Made by a program: the position numbers and the translations under genes. Shown here one piece after another: positions 9,134 to 19,734 of a stretch of 64,000 bases of DNA. Position 1 is the first letter of the stretch, and each line of letters starts with the position of its first letter. The stretch covers positions 372,001 through 436,000 of the forward strand of contig CALKVK010000035.1 in assembly GCA_937996235.1 (NCBI GenBank), written 5' to 3'. Source of the stretch: an uncultured bacterium. Lineage in GTDB: Bacteria; Planctomycetota; JAJSAM01; JAJVHW01. Under the pieces are notes generated by a model. It worked only from the letters and a program-made list of their open reading frames with translations, had not been told where the DNA came from and ran no database searches.

Positions 9134-9606
9134 GCGGGCAGCCCTGCGAGCAGCTCGCTGACGCTGCGCCCGAGCAGCGGGTGGCGCATCTGCGGCGCGA
9201 CGTCCGCGGCCGGCTCGAGGACGAAGCGTCGCTCGGCCATGCGCGGGTGCGGCACGCGCAGCGACTCCGTCGCGACGACGGCGTCGCCGTAGAGCAGGAT
9301 GTCCACGTCCACGACGCGCGGCCCCCACCGCTCGCCACCGGGTGTGCGTCCGACCGTGGCCTCGGCGCGCTGCGTCGCCGCGAGCAGCGCGTCCGGGGCG
9401 AGCGCGGTCTCGACGAGCGCCGCGGCGTTGCGGTAGTCCGGCTGCGGCGGTCCGCCGACCGGCGCGGTCGTCCGGAGCGCGCTCACGGAGAGCACGCGCA
9501 CGGCGCCGTCGCGCGCGAGCACGTCGAGCGCCGCGCGGATGTTCGCGTCGCGGTCGCCGAGGTTGCTCCCGAGACCCAGGAGGGCCCGGACCGCGGCGGC
9601 GGTCAA
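9130..9606 (-). CDS. folK: 2-amino-4-hydroxy-6-hydroxymethyldihydropteridine pyrophosphokinase (FolK)
   Basis: Transfers pyrophosphate to the pterin in folate synthesis. 158 residues, the family length. LLGLGSNLGDRDANI lies at the N-terminus and RWGPRVVDVDILLYG plus PHPRMAERRFVLEP near the C-terminus; all are family signatures. The only start that fits is TTG at 9604-9606, which overlaps the pssA stop as TTGA. No ATG or GTG lies between the pssA end and the first conserved residues. It overlaps panC by four bases. Confidence 0.93.
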   Translation of the reverse strand: MTAAAVRALLGLGSNLGDRDANIRAALDVLARDGAVRVLSVSALRTTAPVGGPPQPDYRNAAALVETALAPDALLAATQRAEATVGRTPGGERWGPRVVDVDILLYGDAVVATESLRVPHPRMAERRFVLEPAADVAPQMRHPLLGRSVSELLAGLPA

Positions 9607-10526
9607 TCGAACAGCTCCGGCAGCTCGGCCGGGCGCCCGCGGAAGAGGCGCGGCAGGACGAGCAGCGGCCCCGACGCGGCGTACGCCGCGAACGTGACGG
9701 CGAGGACGAGCGTGGTGTCGAAGTTGAGCACGAGCATCAGCGCGAAGAAGAGCAGCGCGACGCCGCCCACGGACTTGCGGCCGTGCAGGAACCGGTTGGC
9801 GAAGTGGACGTACGGCACCCGGCTGACCATCAGCAGGCCGAGCCCCGCCAGCACGCCGAACCCGAGCGCGTACGCGAAGCCGAGCTTCCACGCGACGTCG
9901 AGGTCCCACCACTCGAGCACCTGACGGTGCACGAGCGCGGCGCCGGCGACGACGCCCGCGGCGCCGGGCGTCGGCAGCCCCGAGAACGACGTCACCCCGG
10001 CCTCCGGCTCGTCGGCCTCGTGCGGCTCCTGCGCGTCGTGCTCCGCGTTGTAGCGGGCGAGGCGCAGGCACGCGCAGACGGCGAAGAACGCGGCCGTCAG
10101 GAAGGTCATGCGCGGACGGTCGATGCCGAGCGCGCCGTCCATCAGCGCCTTGGCGACGAGCGCCGGCGCGACGCCGAAGCTGACGACGTCGGCGAGGCTG
10201 TCGAGCGCGCTGCCGAAGTGGCTCGTGCTGCGCACCATGCGGGCCACGCTGCCGTCGAACCCGTCGAAGACCATGCCGAGCAGGATGAGCCACCCGGCGC
10301 GCGCGAGCAGGGCCGACGCGCCGGCCGCGTCGCCGGAGGCCGAGAGGGCGGTCGCGTCCGCCACGTAGGAGATCGCGAGCACGCCGCAGACGAGGTTGCC
10401 GAGGGTGAGCGCCGCGGGGAGCGTCGAGAGGCGCAGGATGCGCCGGCGCCGCCGCGCGGGCACGTCGGCGTCGAGCGACGCCGGCAGGCCGTCCGGGACG
10501 ACGGGACCCTCGGTCGTGCGCCGCAT
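9603..10526 (-). CDS. pssA: CDP-diacylglycerol-serine O-phosphatidyltransferase (PssA)
   Basis: Makes phosphatidylserine in the inner membrane. 307 residues. It carries the full CDP-alcohol phosphotransferase signature D-x2-DG-x2-AR-x8-G-x3-D-x3-D within the DGFDGSVAR...LDSLAD segment. Several hydrophobic membrane segments follow. The ATG overlaps the psd stop by one base (TGATG). Directly followed by folK. Together with psd it provides phosphatidylethanolamine. Confidence 0.94.
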   Translation of the reverse strand: MRRTTEGPVVPDGLPASLDADVPARRRRRILRLSTLPAALTLGNLVCGVLAISYVADATALSASGDAAGASALLARAGWLILLGMVFDGFDGSVARMVRSTSHFGSALDSLADVVSFGVAPALVAKALMDGALGIDRPRMTFLTAAFFAVCACLRLARYNAEHDAQEPHEADEPEAGVTSFSGLPTPGAAGVVAGAALVHRQVLEWWDLDVAWKLGFAYALGFGVLAGLGLLMVSRVPYVHFANRFLHGRKSVGGVALLFFALMLVLNFDTTLVLAVTFAAYAASGPLLVLPRLFRGRPAELPELFD

Positions 10527-11245
10527 CAGCCGCCTCCGCCCGGGCGCTGCGCGCCGCGGCCCGCATCGGCCGCCGGCCCCAGCTCCCCGAGCACGGTCGT
10601 CCCGCCGCGCACGGCGTCGCCGATGCGGACGCGCCACGTGACCGGCTGGTCGGCCCGCAGCCAGACCTCGGTCCGCGAGCCGAGCTTGATCATACCGTAG
10701 CGCTCGCCCGCGGCGAGGCGGGTGCCGGGCTCGACGGGGCACACGATGCGGCGCGCGAGCGCGCCCGTCACCTGGCGCACGATCATGCGCACGCGCCCGC
10801 CGAGGACCTCGATCCGCAGCGCCGCGGCCTCGTTCTCGGTGCGCGCACGCGGGTCGTAGGCCTTGTGCATCGCGCCGCGCCGGTAGTCCACCTGCACCAC
10901 GCTGCACTCCATCGGCGCGCGGTTGACGTGCACATTGAGCGGCGACAGGAAGATGCCGAGCCGGACGGCCCGTCCGCCGAGGAACTCGGGCTCGTCGAGC
11001 TCCTCGAGATCGGTGACGACGCCGTCGGCCGGCGAGAGGATCAGGCGCTCGCCCTGGGGCAGGCGGCGCTCGGGGTCGCGGAAGAAGTTCACGAGGAGCA
11101 GCCACACCGCCGCGGGCGCGACCGCCAGCCAGAGCACCCACGGCTGGCTGCGCGAGCCCCACCAGCAGAGCGCGACGAGGGCGCCGCACACGACCGTCGC
11201 GAGGGCGAGGTCCTTCCGTCCCCAGCGGGCGATCGGCACGTGCAT
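10526..11245 (-). CDS. psd: Phosphatidylserine decarboxylase, short (PSD-A) type
   Basis: Decarboxylates phosphatidylserine to phosphatidylethanolamine. 239 residues with two N-terminal membrane segments (about 13-29 and 36-52). Catalytic SPLNVHVNRAP with H106 is present. The self-cleavage site is LGSR with G189-S190, the form used by short alpha-proteobacterial and archaeal-type enzymes rather than the LGST of longer ones; the serine becomes the pyruvoyl group. A Pro/Gly-rich tail follows. First gene of the minus-strand operon. The ATG has no Shine-Dalgarno but lies 6 bases after a TAGCTT box. Confidence 0.93.
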   Translation of the reverse strand: MHVPIARWGRKDLALATVVCGALVALCWWGSRSQPWVLWLAVAPAAVWLLLVNFFRDPERRLPQGERLILSPADGVVTDLEELDEPEFLGGRAVRLGIFLSPLNVHVNRAPMECSVVQVDYRRGAMHKAYDPRARTENEAAALRIEVLGGRVRMIVRQVTGALARRIVCPVEPGTRLAAGERYGMIKLGSRTEVWLRADQPVTWRVRIGDAVRGGTTVLGELGPAADAGRGAQRPGGGG

Positions 11246-11251
11246 GCGGGG

Positions 11252-11257
11252 AAGCTA
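11252..11257 (-). promoter_or_regulatory. Leaderless-type -10 box TAGCTT for the psd operon
   Basis: On the minus strand TAGCTT (TAnnnT) is separated from the psd ATG by exactly six bases, so transcription would begin at the start codon. The same geometry recurs at six other operon heads in the window. No clear -35 element. Confidence 0.55.
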
Positions 11258-11354
11258 CCGACGCGGAGCCCGCCGGCCAATCCAAGTCGCGGCTGCCGGG
11301 ACGGCCGCGCACGCACGCGCGCAAGCTTCCCTCCCCGCCGGACGATGCACGGAT

Positions 11355-11360
11355 GTAGGC
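11355..11360 (+). promoter_or_regulatory. Possible -10 box TAGGCT for eno
   Basis: TAGGCT (TAnnnT form) lies 29 bases before the enolase ATG, leaving a short leader that contains GGAGG. Divergent to the psd promoter in a 144-bp intergenic region. No convincing -35. Confidence 0.3.
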
Positions 11361-11389
11361 TCGCCGCGCTCAGGAGGCGTCACGCTCCC

Positions 11390-12692
<1,303 letters not shown>

Positions 12693-12700
<8 letters not shown>

Positions 12701-12974
12701 ACCCGCAGTCTCGCGCGTCCGCATCGCAGTGACCGCCGCGCTGGGCCTCGCCGCGGCGTTCGTCGTCGCGACCGCGGTGCTCCCCGCACGCCGCAGCCTC
12801 GAGCACACCTCGGCCGCGCTGGAGGTGCAGGAGCGGACGAACGTCGCCGTCGAGGCGCGCACCGCCGACCTGCACGCGGAGGCCGACGAGCTCGAGACCG
12901 ACCCGTGGGCCAACCGGCGCATCCTGCGCGACGAGTTCCACGTCCCCGACGAGGGCGAGGTGCTCGTCCGCTGA
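12693..12974 (+). CDS. FtsB/DivIC-like septum formation initiator
   Basis: 93 residues. One membrane segment (about 10-28), then a short coiled coil (about 32-70), then the family-type end LETDPWANRRILRDEFHV with an acidic/hydrophobic tail. This matches the layout of FtsB/DivIC bitopic division proteins. It starts with GTG behind GGAGG (5-base spacing) and overlaps the end of eno by eight bases. The eno-ftsB pairing is widespread and supports the call; sequence similarity alone is modest. Confidence 0.75.
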
Positions 12975-13030
12975 CGCGGCGCCGCGTGACGCCGCACCCG
13001 ACCATCCGCAGCCTCGCCGGCGGTGTCGCG

Positions 13031-13036
13031 TACGAT
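13031..13036 (+). promoter_or_regulatory. Leaderless-type -10 box TACGAT for the beta-propeller gene
   Basis: TACGAT lies exactly six bases before the ATG at 13043, with no Shine-Dalgarno in between. Confidence 0.5.
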
Positions 13037-13042
13037 CCGCGC

Positions 13043-15319
13043 ATGAGTCGAGCGCGAGCCGGCGGGACGTTGCGACGCGGCCTCCGGGCGCTCGCGCTGC
13101 TCGCCGCCGCGTGCGGGCCGCCGGCGGCGCGCGCACAGGACGGGGCGACGTCGGTCGAGGGCGCGGGCGCCGTGGTCGTGCACGGCGTCGACAAGGGGAC
13201 GCTCGCCGAGCTGTTCGGCGTCGTGGACCGCCGCAGCGCCGCCGGCGAGTGGGACAAGGCCGTCACGGAGCTCGACGGGCTGCTCTCGGAGCCCCTCGAC
13301 GACCTGCACGAGGACACGGAGGGCGTCTACCTGGCCGCCGAGGACGCCGTGCTCCTGCGCATCGCGACGCTGCCCCGCCCGGCCCTGGCGCTGTGGCGGC
13401 GCCTCGCCGACCCGCGCGGCGACGCGCTCCTCGCGGCGTCCCGGGGACGCGACGGCGTGGCGGCGCTCGAGCGGGGCGCGCGGCGGCTCGCGCTCACGAC
13501 CGCCGGGCCGCGCCTGATGGCGGGCCTCGCGGACGCCCGCGCGGCGCGCGGCGACCTGCTCGGCGCGCTCCAGGCGCTGGAGGACGTGCTGCGCTTCTGG
13601 CCGCCGACCCCGGACGCCCCCGACCCGCCCGGAGTCGCGCGGGCGGCGCTGCTCTCGCGTTTCGCCGCCCTCGCCGCCGCGGTCGGCGACCCGGCCTCGA
13701 TCGACGCCGCCGCCGCGGCCGAGCCGCCGTACGTGCTGGACGCGCCCTCCGTGGCGCGGCCCGGCACGACCGTGCGCGAGGAGCTCGCCGCGGCCGCCGC
13801 GATGCCGTCGCCGTCGGGGCCCGCGTGCGCCGCCCCGCACGGCCCCGTGGAGCTCGCGGCCGAGGCGCGCTACGCGGCGTTCGACCTCGGTCGCGAGTTG
13901 CCGTCGGCGGGGCGCGAGCTGCTGCTCGGCCAGACGCCCTTCGCGCTGCCCGACGGCTCGCCCGCCCTCGCGGTGCGCGTCACCAACGAGTTCGGCACCC
14001 GCTCGGTGCTCACGGCGTACGCGCTGCGCACCGGCCCCGCCGGCGGCGCGGCCGCGCTCGCGCCCGCCTGGTCGTGGCCTTCCGAGGAGGAGCTGAAGCT
14101 GTTCCCCCGCCCGCCGGGCAAGGCGCCCTTCGGCGTCGCCGTGGCGGGCGACCTCCTGCTCTTCGCGTGGCCCTCGACGCGCGACGAGGTCGGCCGCGGG
14201 GAGCGGCACGTCGCGTCGGGCGCGGACGACCTGCGCGACCTGGTCGTGCTCTCCATCGGCGGCGAGGGGCGGCTGGTGGACGAGCGCGGCATCGGCGAGG
14301 CACAGCGCGCCGACCCCGACGAGGAGCTCGAGTCGCTCTCGTTCTGCGGCCCGCCGCTCGTCGTCGGGCAGGCGGTGTACGTGGCGCTGGTCGGCCGCTC
14401 GCCGAACGGCGGCGCGACCGAGCTGCACGTCGCGCGCTTCGACCTCGTGGCCGCGGGCCCGGCGACGCGCCTCCAGCTCCGCTGGCGGCGGCACGTCCTC
14501 GACGGCACGCCGCTGCCGCCGGCGCGCTACTCCGTCAACGTCGAGACGGACCTGCAGCGCGAGATGGCGTTCCCCTCCGGCCTCGCCGAGCGCTTCGGGC
14601 GCGTCTACGTGTGCAGCAACACCGGGGCCGTGGCGTGCCTCGACGGCTCGGACGGGCGCGTCCGCTGGATCGAGACGTACCCGCGCCTCGGGCCGTCTCC
14701 GCGCGCCACCGCCGCGGAGGCCGACCCCGTCGTCTGGAAGTACGGCCCGGTGCGGATCGACGGCGACGTGCTCGTCGTCACGCCGCGCGACTCCGAGGAG
14801 CTGCTGCGCTTCGCGGCGCGGCCGCTGCCGAGCCGCGCGATGCGCCTCGACGGCCTCTCGGCGCGCGGCAGCGGCACGGCGACGGAGGGCGGCTCGACGT
14901 TCGGCGAGCTGCTGCCCGACGAGGTCGTCGGCGTCGCGGGCGGCGTCGCCTACCTCTCGGGGCACCTGCCGCGGCTGTCGACGGGGCTGCCGCGCGACCC
15001 GCCGGCGCCGCTCGTCGCGGTGCGCATCGCCGTGCGCGGACCGGGGCAGCGTCTCTGGGAGCGCGCGGTGCCCGAGATCCCCGAGCTCAGTTCCGCCGGC
15101 GCGCCCGCGCTCGCTCGCGGAGCGCTGCTCTTCCCCACCTACAAGGCGCTCTACCGCGTGCCGCTCGACGCGTTCGGCGGGGCGCCCGAGGAGCTGTGGC
15201 GCGCGACGCTCGCGCCCGGCGTCGCGCAGCTCCCCGACCGACTCGGCAACGTCTGCACCGACGGCCACGTGATCTGGTCGGTGTCGGGCAGCCGGATCGC
15301 CGTCTTCCGCCCGCGCTGA
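13043..15319 (+). CDS. Secreted TPR/PQQ-like beta-propeller protein
   Basis: 758 residues. A signal peptide ends near ARAQDG. Residues ~45-210 are helical, TPR-like (GEWDKAVTELDGLL, GDLLGALQALEDVL). The C-terminal ~500 residues are beta-rich, with PQQ-like propeller blades such as VYVCSNTGAVACLDGSDG followed by VRW. No catalytic residues or heme motif are visible. The same plan, TPR then propeller, recurs in the 22280-26686 gene. Likely an exported scaffold or sensor; the ligand is unknown. Confidence 0.8.
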   Translation: MSRARAGGTLRRGLRALALLAAACGPPAARAQDGATSVEGAGAVVVHGVDKGTLAELFGVVDRRSAAGEWDKAVTELDGLLSEPLDDLHEDTEGVYLAAEDAVLLRIATLPRPALALWRRLADPRGDALLAASRGRDGVAALERGARRLALTTAGPRLMAGLADARAARGDLLGALQALEDVLRFWPPTPDAPDPPGVARAALLSRFAALAAAVGDPASIDAAAAAEPPYVLDAPSVARPGTTVREELAAAAAMPSPSGPACAAPHGPVELAAEARYAAFDLGRELPSAGRELLLGQTPFALPDGSPALAVRVTNEFGTRSVLTAYALRTGPAGGAAALAPAWSWPSEEELKLFPRPPGKAPFGVAVAGDLLLFAWPSTRDEVGRGERHVASGADDLRDLVVLSIGGEGRLVDERGIGEAQRADPDEELESLSFCGPPLVVGQAVYVALVGRSPNGGATELHVARFDLVAAGPATRLQLRWRRHVLDGTPLPPARYSVNVETDLQREMAFPSGLAERFGRVYVCSNTGAVACLDGSDGRVRWIETYPRLGPSPRATAAEADPVVWKYGPVRIDGDVLVVTPRDSEELLRFAARPLPSRAMRLDGLSARGSGTATEGGSTFGELLPDEVVGVAGGVAYLSGHLPRLSTGLPRDPPAPLVAVRIAVRGPGQRLWERAVPEIPELSSAGAPALARGALLFPTYKALYRVPLDAFGGAPEELWRATLAPGVAQLPDRLGNVCTDGHVIWSVSGSRIAVFRPR

Positions 15320-15323
15320 AAGA

Positions 15324-15364
15324 GCGCGCGCCGTGCGGCGTCCGATGTGAAGGGCGCGCGCCGT
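15324..15364. repeat. Direct repeat GCGCGCGCCGT, period 30, upstream of moxR
   Basis: Copies lie at 15324-15334 and 15354-15364, just upstream of the predicted moxR promoter. Purine-rich bases precede each copy (AGA and AGG). It could be a paired operator or simply low-complexity GC sequence. Confidence 0.4.
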
Positions 15365-15379
15365 CCGCGCGCTCCACCA

Positions 15380-15409
15380 TTACCGAACGCGCGCTCCCGT
15401 CCGTATAGA
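15380..15409 (+). promoter_or_regulatory. Sigma70-like promoter of the moxR cluster
   Basis: TTACCG at 15380-15385 and TATAGA at 15404-15409 are separated by 18 bases. The -10 can also be read as TAGACT (15406-15411), a hexamer also seen before rpoD and the ABC binding-protein gene. The ATG follows with GGAGG between. Confidence 0.5.
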
Positions 15410-15435
15410 CTGACGAACCCCGACCCGGAGGACGC

Positions 15436-16530
<1,095 letters not shown>

Positions 16531-16544
16531 GAGCGCGCCACCCC

Positions 16545-17462
16545 ATGGCCGAGACGCCGAAGAACGCGATCGACCCCGGGATCATCGGCCGCGTCGCGCA
16601 GATCGACCTGCGCGCGCGCATGGTGGTCGAGGGGTACGTCTCCGGGCTGCACCGCAGCCCGTACAAGGGCTTCAGCGTGGAGTTCGCGGAGCACCGCGAG
16701 TACGTCCCGGGCGACGACCTGCGCTACCTCGACTGGAAGGTCTTCGGCAAGTCCGACCGCTACTACGTGAAGCAGTACGAGGAGGAGACGAACCTCGTCT
16801 GCCACCTCGTGCTCGACGTGTCGGAGTCGATGGACTTCGCGACCGAGGGCGCGACGAAGCACCAGTACGCGCTGACGGTCGCCGCGGCGCTCGCGTACCT
16901 GGTCGTCCTGCAGCACGACGCCGTCGGTCTCGTGCTGTTCGACCAGGACGTACGCGCCAGCGTGCAGCCCGGCTCGCACCAGGGCCAGCTCCGGCGCGTG
17001 TTCTCGATGCTCGAGGAGGCCGTGCCCGGCGGCGAGACGGCGCTCGGGAGCGTGCTCGCGCGCGTCGCCGACCGCGTGCGCCGGCGCGGGCTCGTGGTCG
17101 TGGTGTCGGACCTGATCGGCGACGCCGGCGAGGTGCTCGCGGGGCTGCGCAAGCTGCGCGCCCGCGGCCACGACGTGATCGTCCTGCAGATCCTCGACCC
17201 GGCCGAGATCGAGTTCCCGTTCGAGCGCATGACGCTGTTCGAGGGCCTCGAGAACCGGCCGGACCTGCTCGCCGACCCGAAGGCGCTGCGCAAGGGCTAC
17301 CTCGCCGCGCTCGAGGCGTTCCGGGCGCGGATGCGCGCGGGCTGCCTCGCCGAGCGCATCGACCTGGTCGAGATCGACACGCGCACGCCCCTCGACGTCG
17401 CGCTGTCGTCGTACCTCGCGAAGCGCGCGTCGCAGACGCGCGCGGGCGGGGCCGGGCGCTGA
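16545..17462 (+). CDS. DUF58 protein (MoxR partner)
   Basis: 305 residues. The DUF58 hallmark segment GDDLRYLDWKVFGKSDRYYVKQYEEETN is followed by a VWA-like fold with the metal-site motif DVSES (DxSxS). Cytoplasmic: no signal or membrane segment. It begins 14 bases after moxR. The long frame upstream is a shadow of moxR. In known MoxR-DUF58-VWA operons this protein is a likely ATPase client or adaptor. Confidence 0.93.
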   Translation: MAETPKNAIDPGIIGRVAQIDLRARMVVEGYVSGLHRSPYKGFSVEFAEHREYVPGDDLRYLDWKVFGKSDRYYVKQYEEETNLVCHLVLDVSESMDFATEGATKHQYALTVAAALAYLVVLQHDAVGLVLFDQDVRASVQPGSHQGQLRRVFSMLEEAVPGGETALGSVLARVADRVRRRGLVVVVSDLIGDAGEVLAGLRKLRARGHDVIVLQILDPAEIEFPFERMTLFEGLENRPDLLADPKALRKGYLAALEAFRARMRAGCLAERIDLVEIDTRTPLDVALSSYLAKRASQTRAGGAGR

Positions 17463-17463
17463 C

Positions 17464-19734
17464 GTGCTCCAGTTCCTGAGCCCGTGGATGCTCTGGGGCC
17501 TCGCGGCCGCGTCGGTCCCCGTCGTCATCCACCTGCTCAACCGGCGGCGCTTCCAGCGCCAGCGCTGGGCGGCGATGGAGTGGCTCCTCCTGGCCGCGCG
17601 GGAGAGCCAGAAGCGGCTGCGGCTCGAGAGCCTGCTGCTGCTGCTGCTGCGCACGCTCGCGGTGCTGCTGCTGGCCCTCGCCCTCGCGCGCCCCGTGCTG
17701 TCCGCGTCGGCCATCCCGCTCGTGGAGACGCAGCACACGCACCTGTTCCTGCTGGTGGACAACTCCGGCAGCACGGCCGCGCGCTCGGGCCTGCGCTCGA
17801 CGCTCGAGGACGCGACCGCGACCGCGGCGGGCCTGATCGGGGAGATCGGCGCCGACGACCCCGTCACGCTCGTCGTGACGAACGACGTGCTCGGCTCCGA
17901 CCGCCCCACCGGGCGGCCGCGCGTCGTCGTGGGCGAGTCGCACGACCACGGCAAGCTGCGCCAGCTGCTCGCCGAGCTGCGCTCGGCGCCCGCGCGCGGC
18001 GACGTCACGGAGGCGCTGACGGCGCTCGAGGAGACGGTCCCCGAGCCGGACGGCCGCCACCCGAAGGTCGCGATCGTGACCGACCTGCAGCGCGTGTCGT
18101 TCGCGCTCCCGGACCCGGCCGCCGCCGCGGGCGCGGGGGCCGAGACGAAGACGGCGGACGCGCTGACGGCCGTGCTCGAGCGCCTGCGCCGCAAGGGCGC
18201 CGAGGTGCTGCTCGTCCCGGCGGGCCGCGACGTCGAGAACGTCGGCATCGTGGGCATCCGCCCCGAGGAGGACCGCGACTGCATCGCCGGGGCGCGCACG
18301 GGCTTCCTCGTCGACGTCTCGAACTTCGCGCCCGTCGCGCGCCGCGTCGAGGTGCGTTTCCTCGTCGACGGCGCGGCGCGCGGCGAGTCGTCCGCGTGGG
18401 TGGACCTGCCGCCGCGCGGCACGGGCGCGTCGCCGCCGACGCGCTCCGTCCGCTTCTCGGCGACGTTCGGGAAGGACGAGATCGGCGCGCACGTCGTCGA
18501 GGCGGCGATCACGCAGGACTCGTTCCCGCTCGACGACACGCGCAGCTTCGGGTTCCGCGTGCGGCCGCGCCTGCGCATCCTCGCGGTCGACGGCGACCCG
18601 AACCCGGCCGCGGAGCAGGAGGTCCCGGAGAACTGGTACCTCGTGCCGTCGCTCGCGGTCGACGAGGGCAGCGGCATCGACGTGCACGCCATCGACGACG
18701 AGGAGTTCCTGTCCCTGCGCTCGCTCGACGACTGGGACATGGTGATCCTCTCGAACGTGGCGCGCCCGGCGCCGGGCGCGGCCGAGCGCGAGCGCCTCGA
18801 CACCTACGTGCGGCGCGGTGGCGCGCTCCTCCTGACCGTCGGCGACAAGACCCTGCCCGACGTCTGGAACGAGGAGCTGTGGCGCGGCGGCGACGGTCCG
18901 CTGCCCGCGCCGTTCGAGCGCGCGGACGTGCGCGCCGAGCCGTGGTTCAAGTTCGACATGTCCGCGAGCCGGCACCCGATCCTGCGCGACATCACCGACC
19001 CGGCGAGCGCGGCGTACTTCCAGTCCACGCACCTCTGGGGGCTGATGCGGCTCGGGGCCGTCGATCCCGCCCGCGGCGCGTCGGTCGTGATGCGCTACAC
19101 CGACCTCGACTCGTCGCCCGCCATGGTGGAGCGGCGCTTCGGCAGCGGCCGCGTGCTGCTGCTCACCACCACGGTGGACCGCGCGTGGGGCGACTTCCCC
19201 AAGGCGTTCTTCTTCCCGGCGTTCCTCCACGAGGCCGCCTACGTGCTCACCTCGCACGGCAACGCCGAGAGCAACCTCTCCGCGTTCCAGACGTTCTCGC
19301 GCACGTTCCCCGCGAACTTCGGCGGGTTCGAGATCCTCTACCCCGACGGCTCCCCGGCGCGCCCGCAGGTCGAGTCGCCCGCCGACGCCCCGAGCTACGT
19401 GACGTTCGGCGCGACGGACCGCCTCGGCACCTACCGCACCACGCTGAGCTTCCGCTCGCAGGACGTGCTCGCGCCGCCGCCGCCGCCGGAGCAGGGGCTG
19501 TTCACCGTCTCGCTGAACGCGCTCGAGAGCGACCTCGAGCGCATGTCGGAGGGCGAGGTCGAAGCGCGCTATCCGGATCTGCTGCGCGTCGCGGGCGACC
19601 TCGGCGTCGCGGCCGCGCGCACGTCGGCGGGCCAGAGCGCGCTGCACCGCGGACTGCTGCAGGCGGCGCTCGTCTGCCTGCTGCTCGAGGTCCTCGTGGC
19701 GCGCCGCATCGGGCGGCGGAGGACGCAGCGATGA
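17464..19734 (+). CDS. BatA-type membrane protein with degenerate VWA and GATase-like regions
   Basis: 756 residues with a GTG start one base after the DUF58 stop. The N-terminus is the BatA-type segment: FLSPWMLWGLAAASVPVVIH, then a cytoplasmic Arg-rich loop and a second Leu-rich membrane helix (about 55-76). A VWA-like domain follows with DNSGS at 99-103. The middle and C-terminal parts contain a class I glutaminase-like fold (DWDMVILSNVARP, RGGALLLTVGD). A C-terminal membrane helix ends at a basic RRIGRRRTQR tail. No amidotransferase cysteine is evident. Overlaps the next gene as ATGA. Confidence 0.85.
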   Translation: MLQFLSPWMLWGLAAASVPVVIHLLNRRRFQRQRWAAMEWLLLAARESQKRLRLESLLLLLLRTLAVLLLALALARPVLSASAIPLVETQHTHLFLLVDNSGSTAARSGLRSTLEDATATAAGLIGEIGADDPVTLVVTNDVLGSDRPTGRPRVVVGESHDHGKLRQLLAELRSAPARGDVTEALTALEETVPEPDGRHPKVAIVTDLQRVSFALPDPAAAAGAGAETKTADALTAVLERLRRKGAEVLLVPAGRDVENVGIVGIRPEEDRDCIAGARTGFLVDVSNFAPVARRVEVRFLVDGAARGESSAWVDLPPRGTGASPPTRSVRFSATFGKDEIGAHVVEAAITQDSFPLDDTRSFGFRVRPRLRILAVDGDPNPAAEQEVPENWYLVPSLAVDEGSGIDVHAIDDEEFLSLRSLDDWDMVILSNVARPAPGAAERERLDTYVRRGGALLLTVGDKTLPDVWNEELWRGGDGPLPAPFERADVRAEPWFKFDMSASRHPILRDITDPASAAYFQSTHLWGLMRLGAVDPARGASVVMRYTDLDSSPAMVERRFGSGRVLLLTTTVDRAWGDFPKAFFFPAFLHEAAYVLTSHGNAESNLSAFQTFSRTFPANFGGFEILYPDGSPARPQVESPADAPSYVTFGATDRLGTYRTTLSFRSQDVLAPPPPPEQGLFTVSLNALESDLERMSEGEVEARYPDLLRVAGDLGVAAARTSAGQSALHRGLLQAALVCLLLEVLVARRIGRRRTQR

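Noticed and set aside
10865..11389. N-terminal extension of enolase (in-frame open region)
   Set aside because: It overlaps psd in antisense and lies before the GGAGG site; enolase of normal length starts at 11390.
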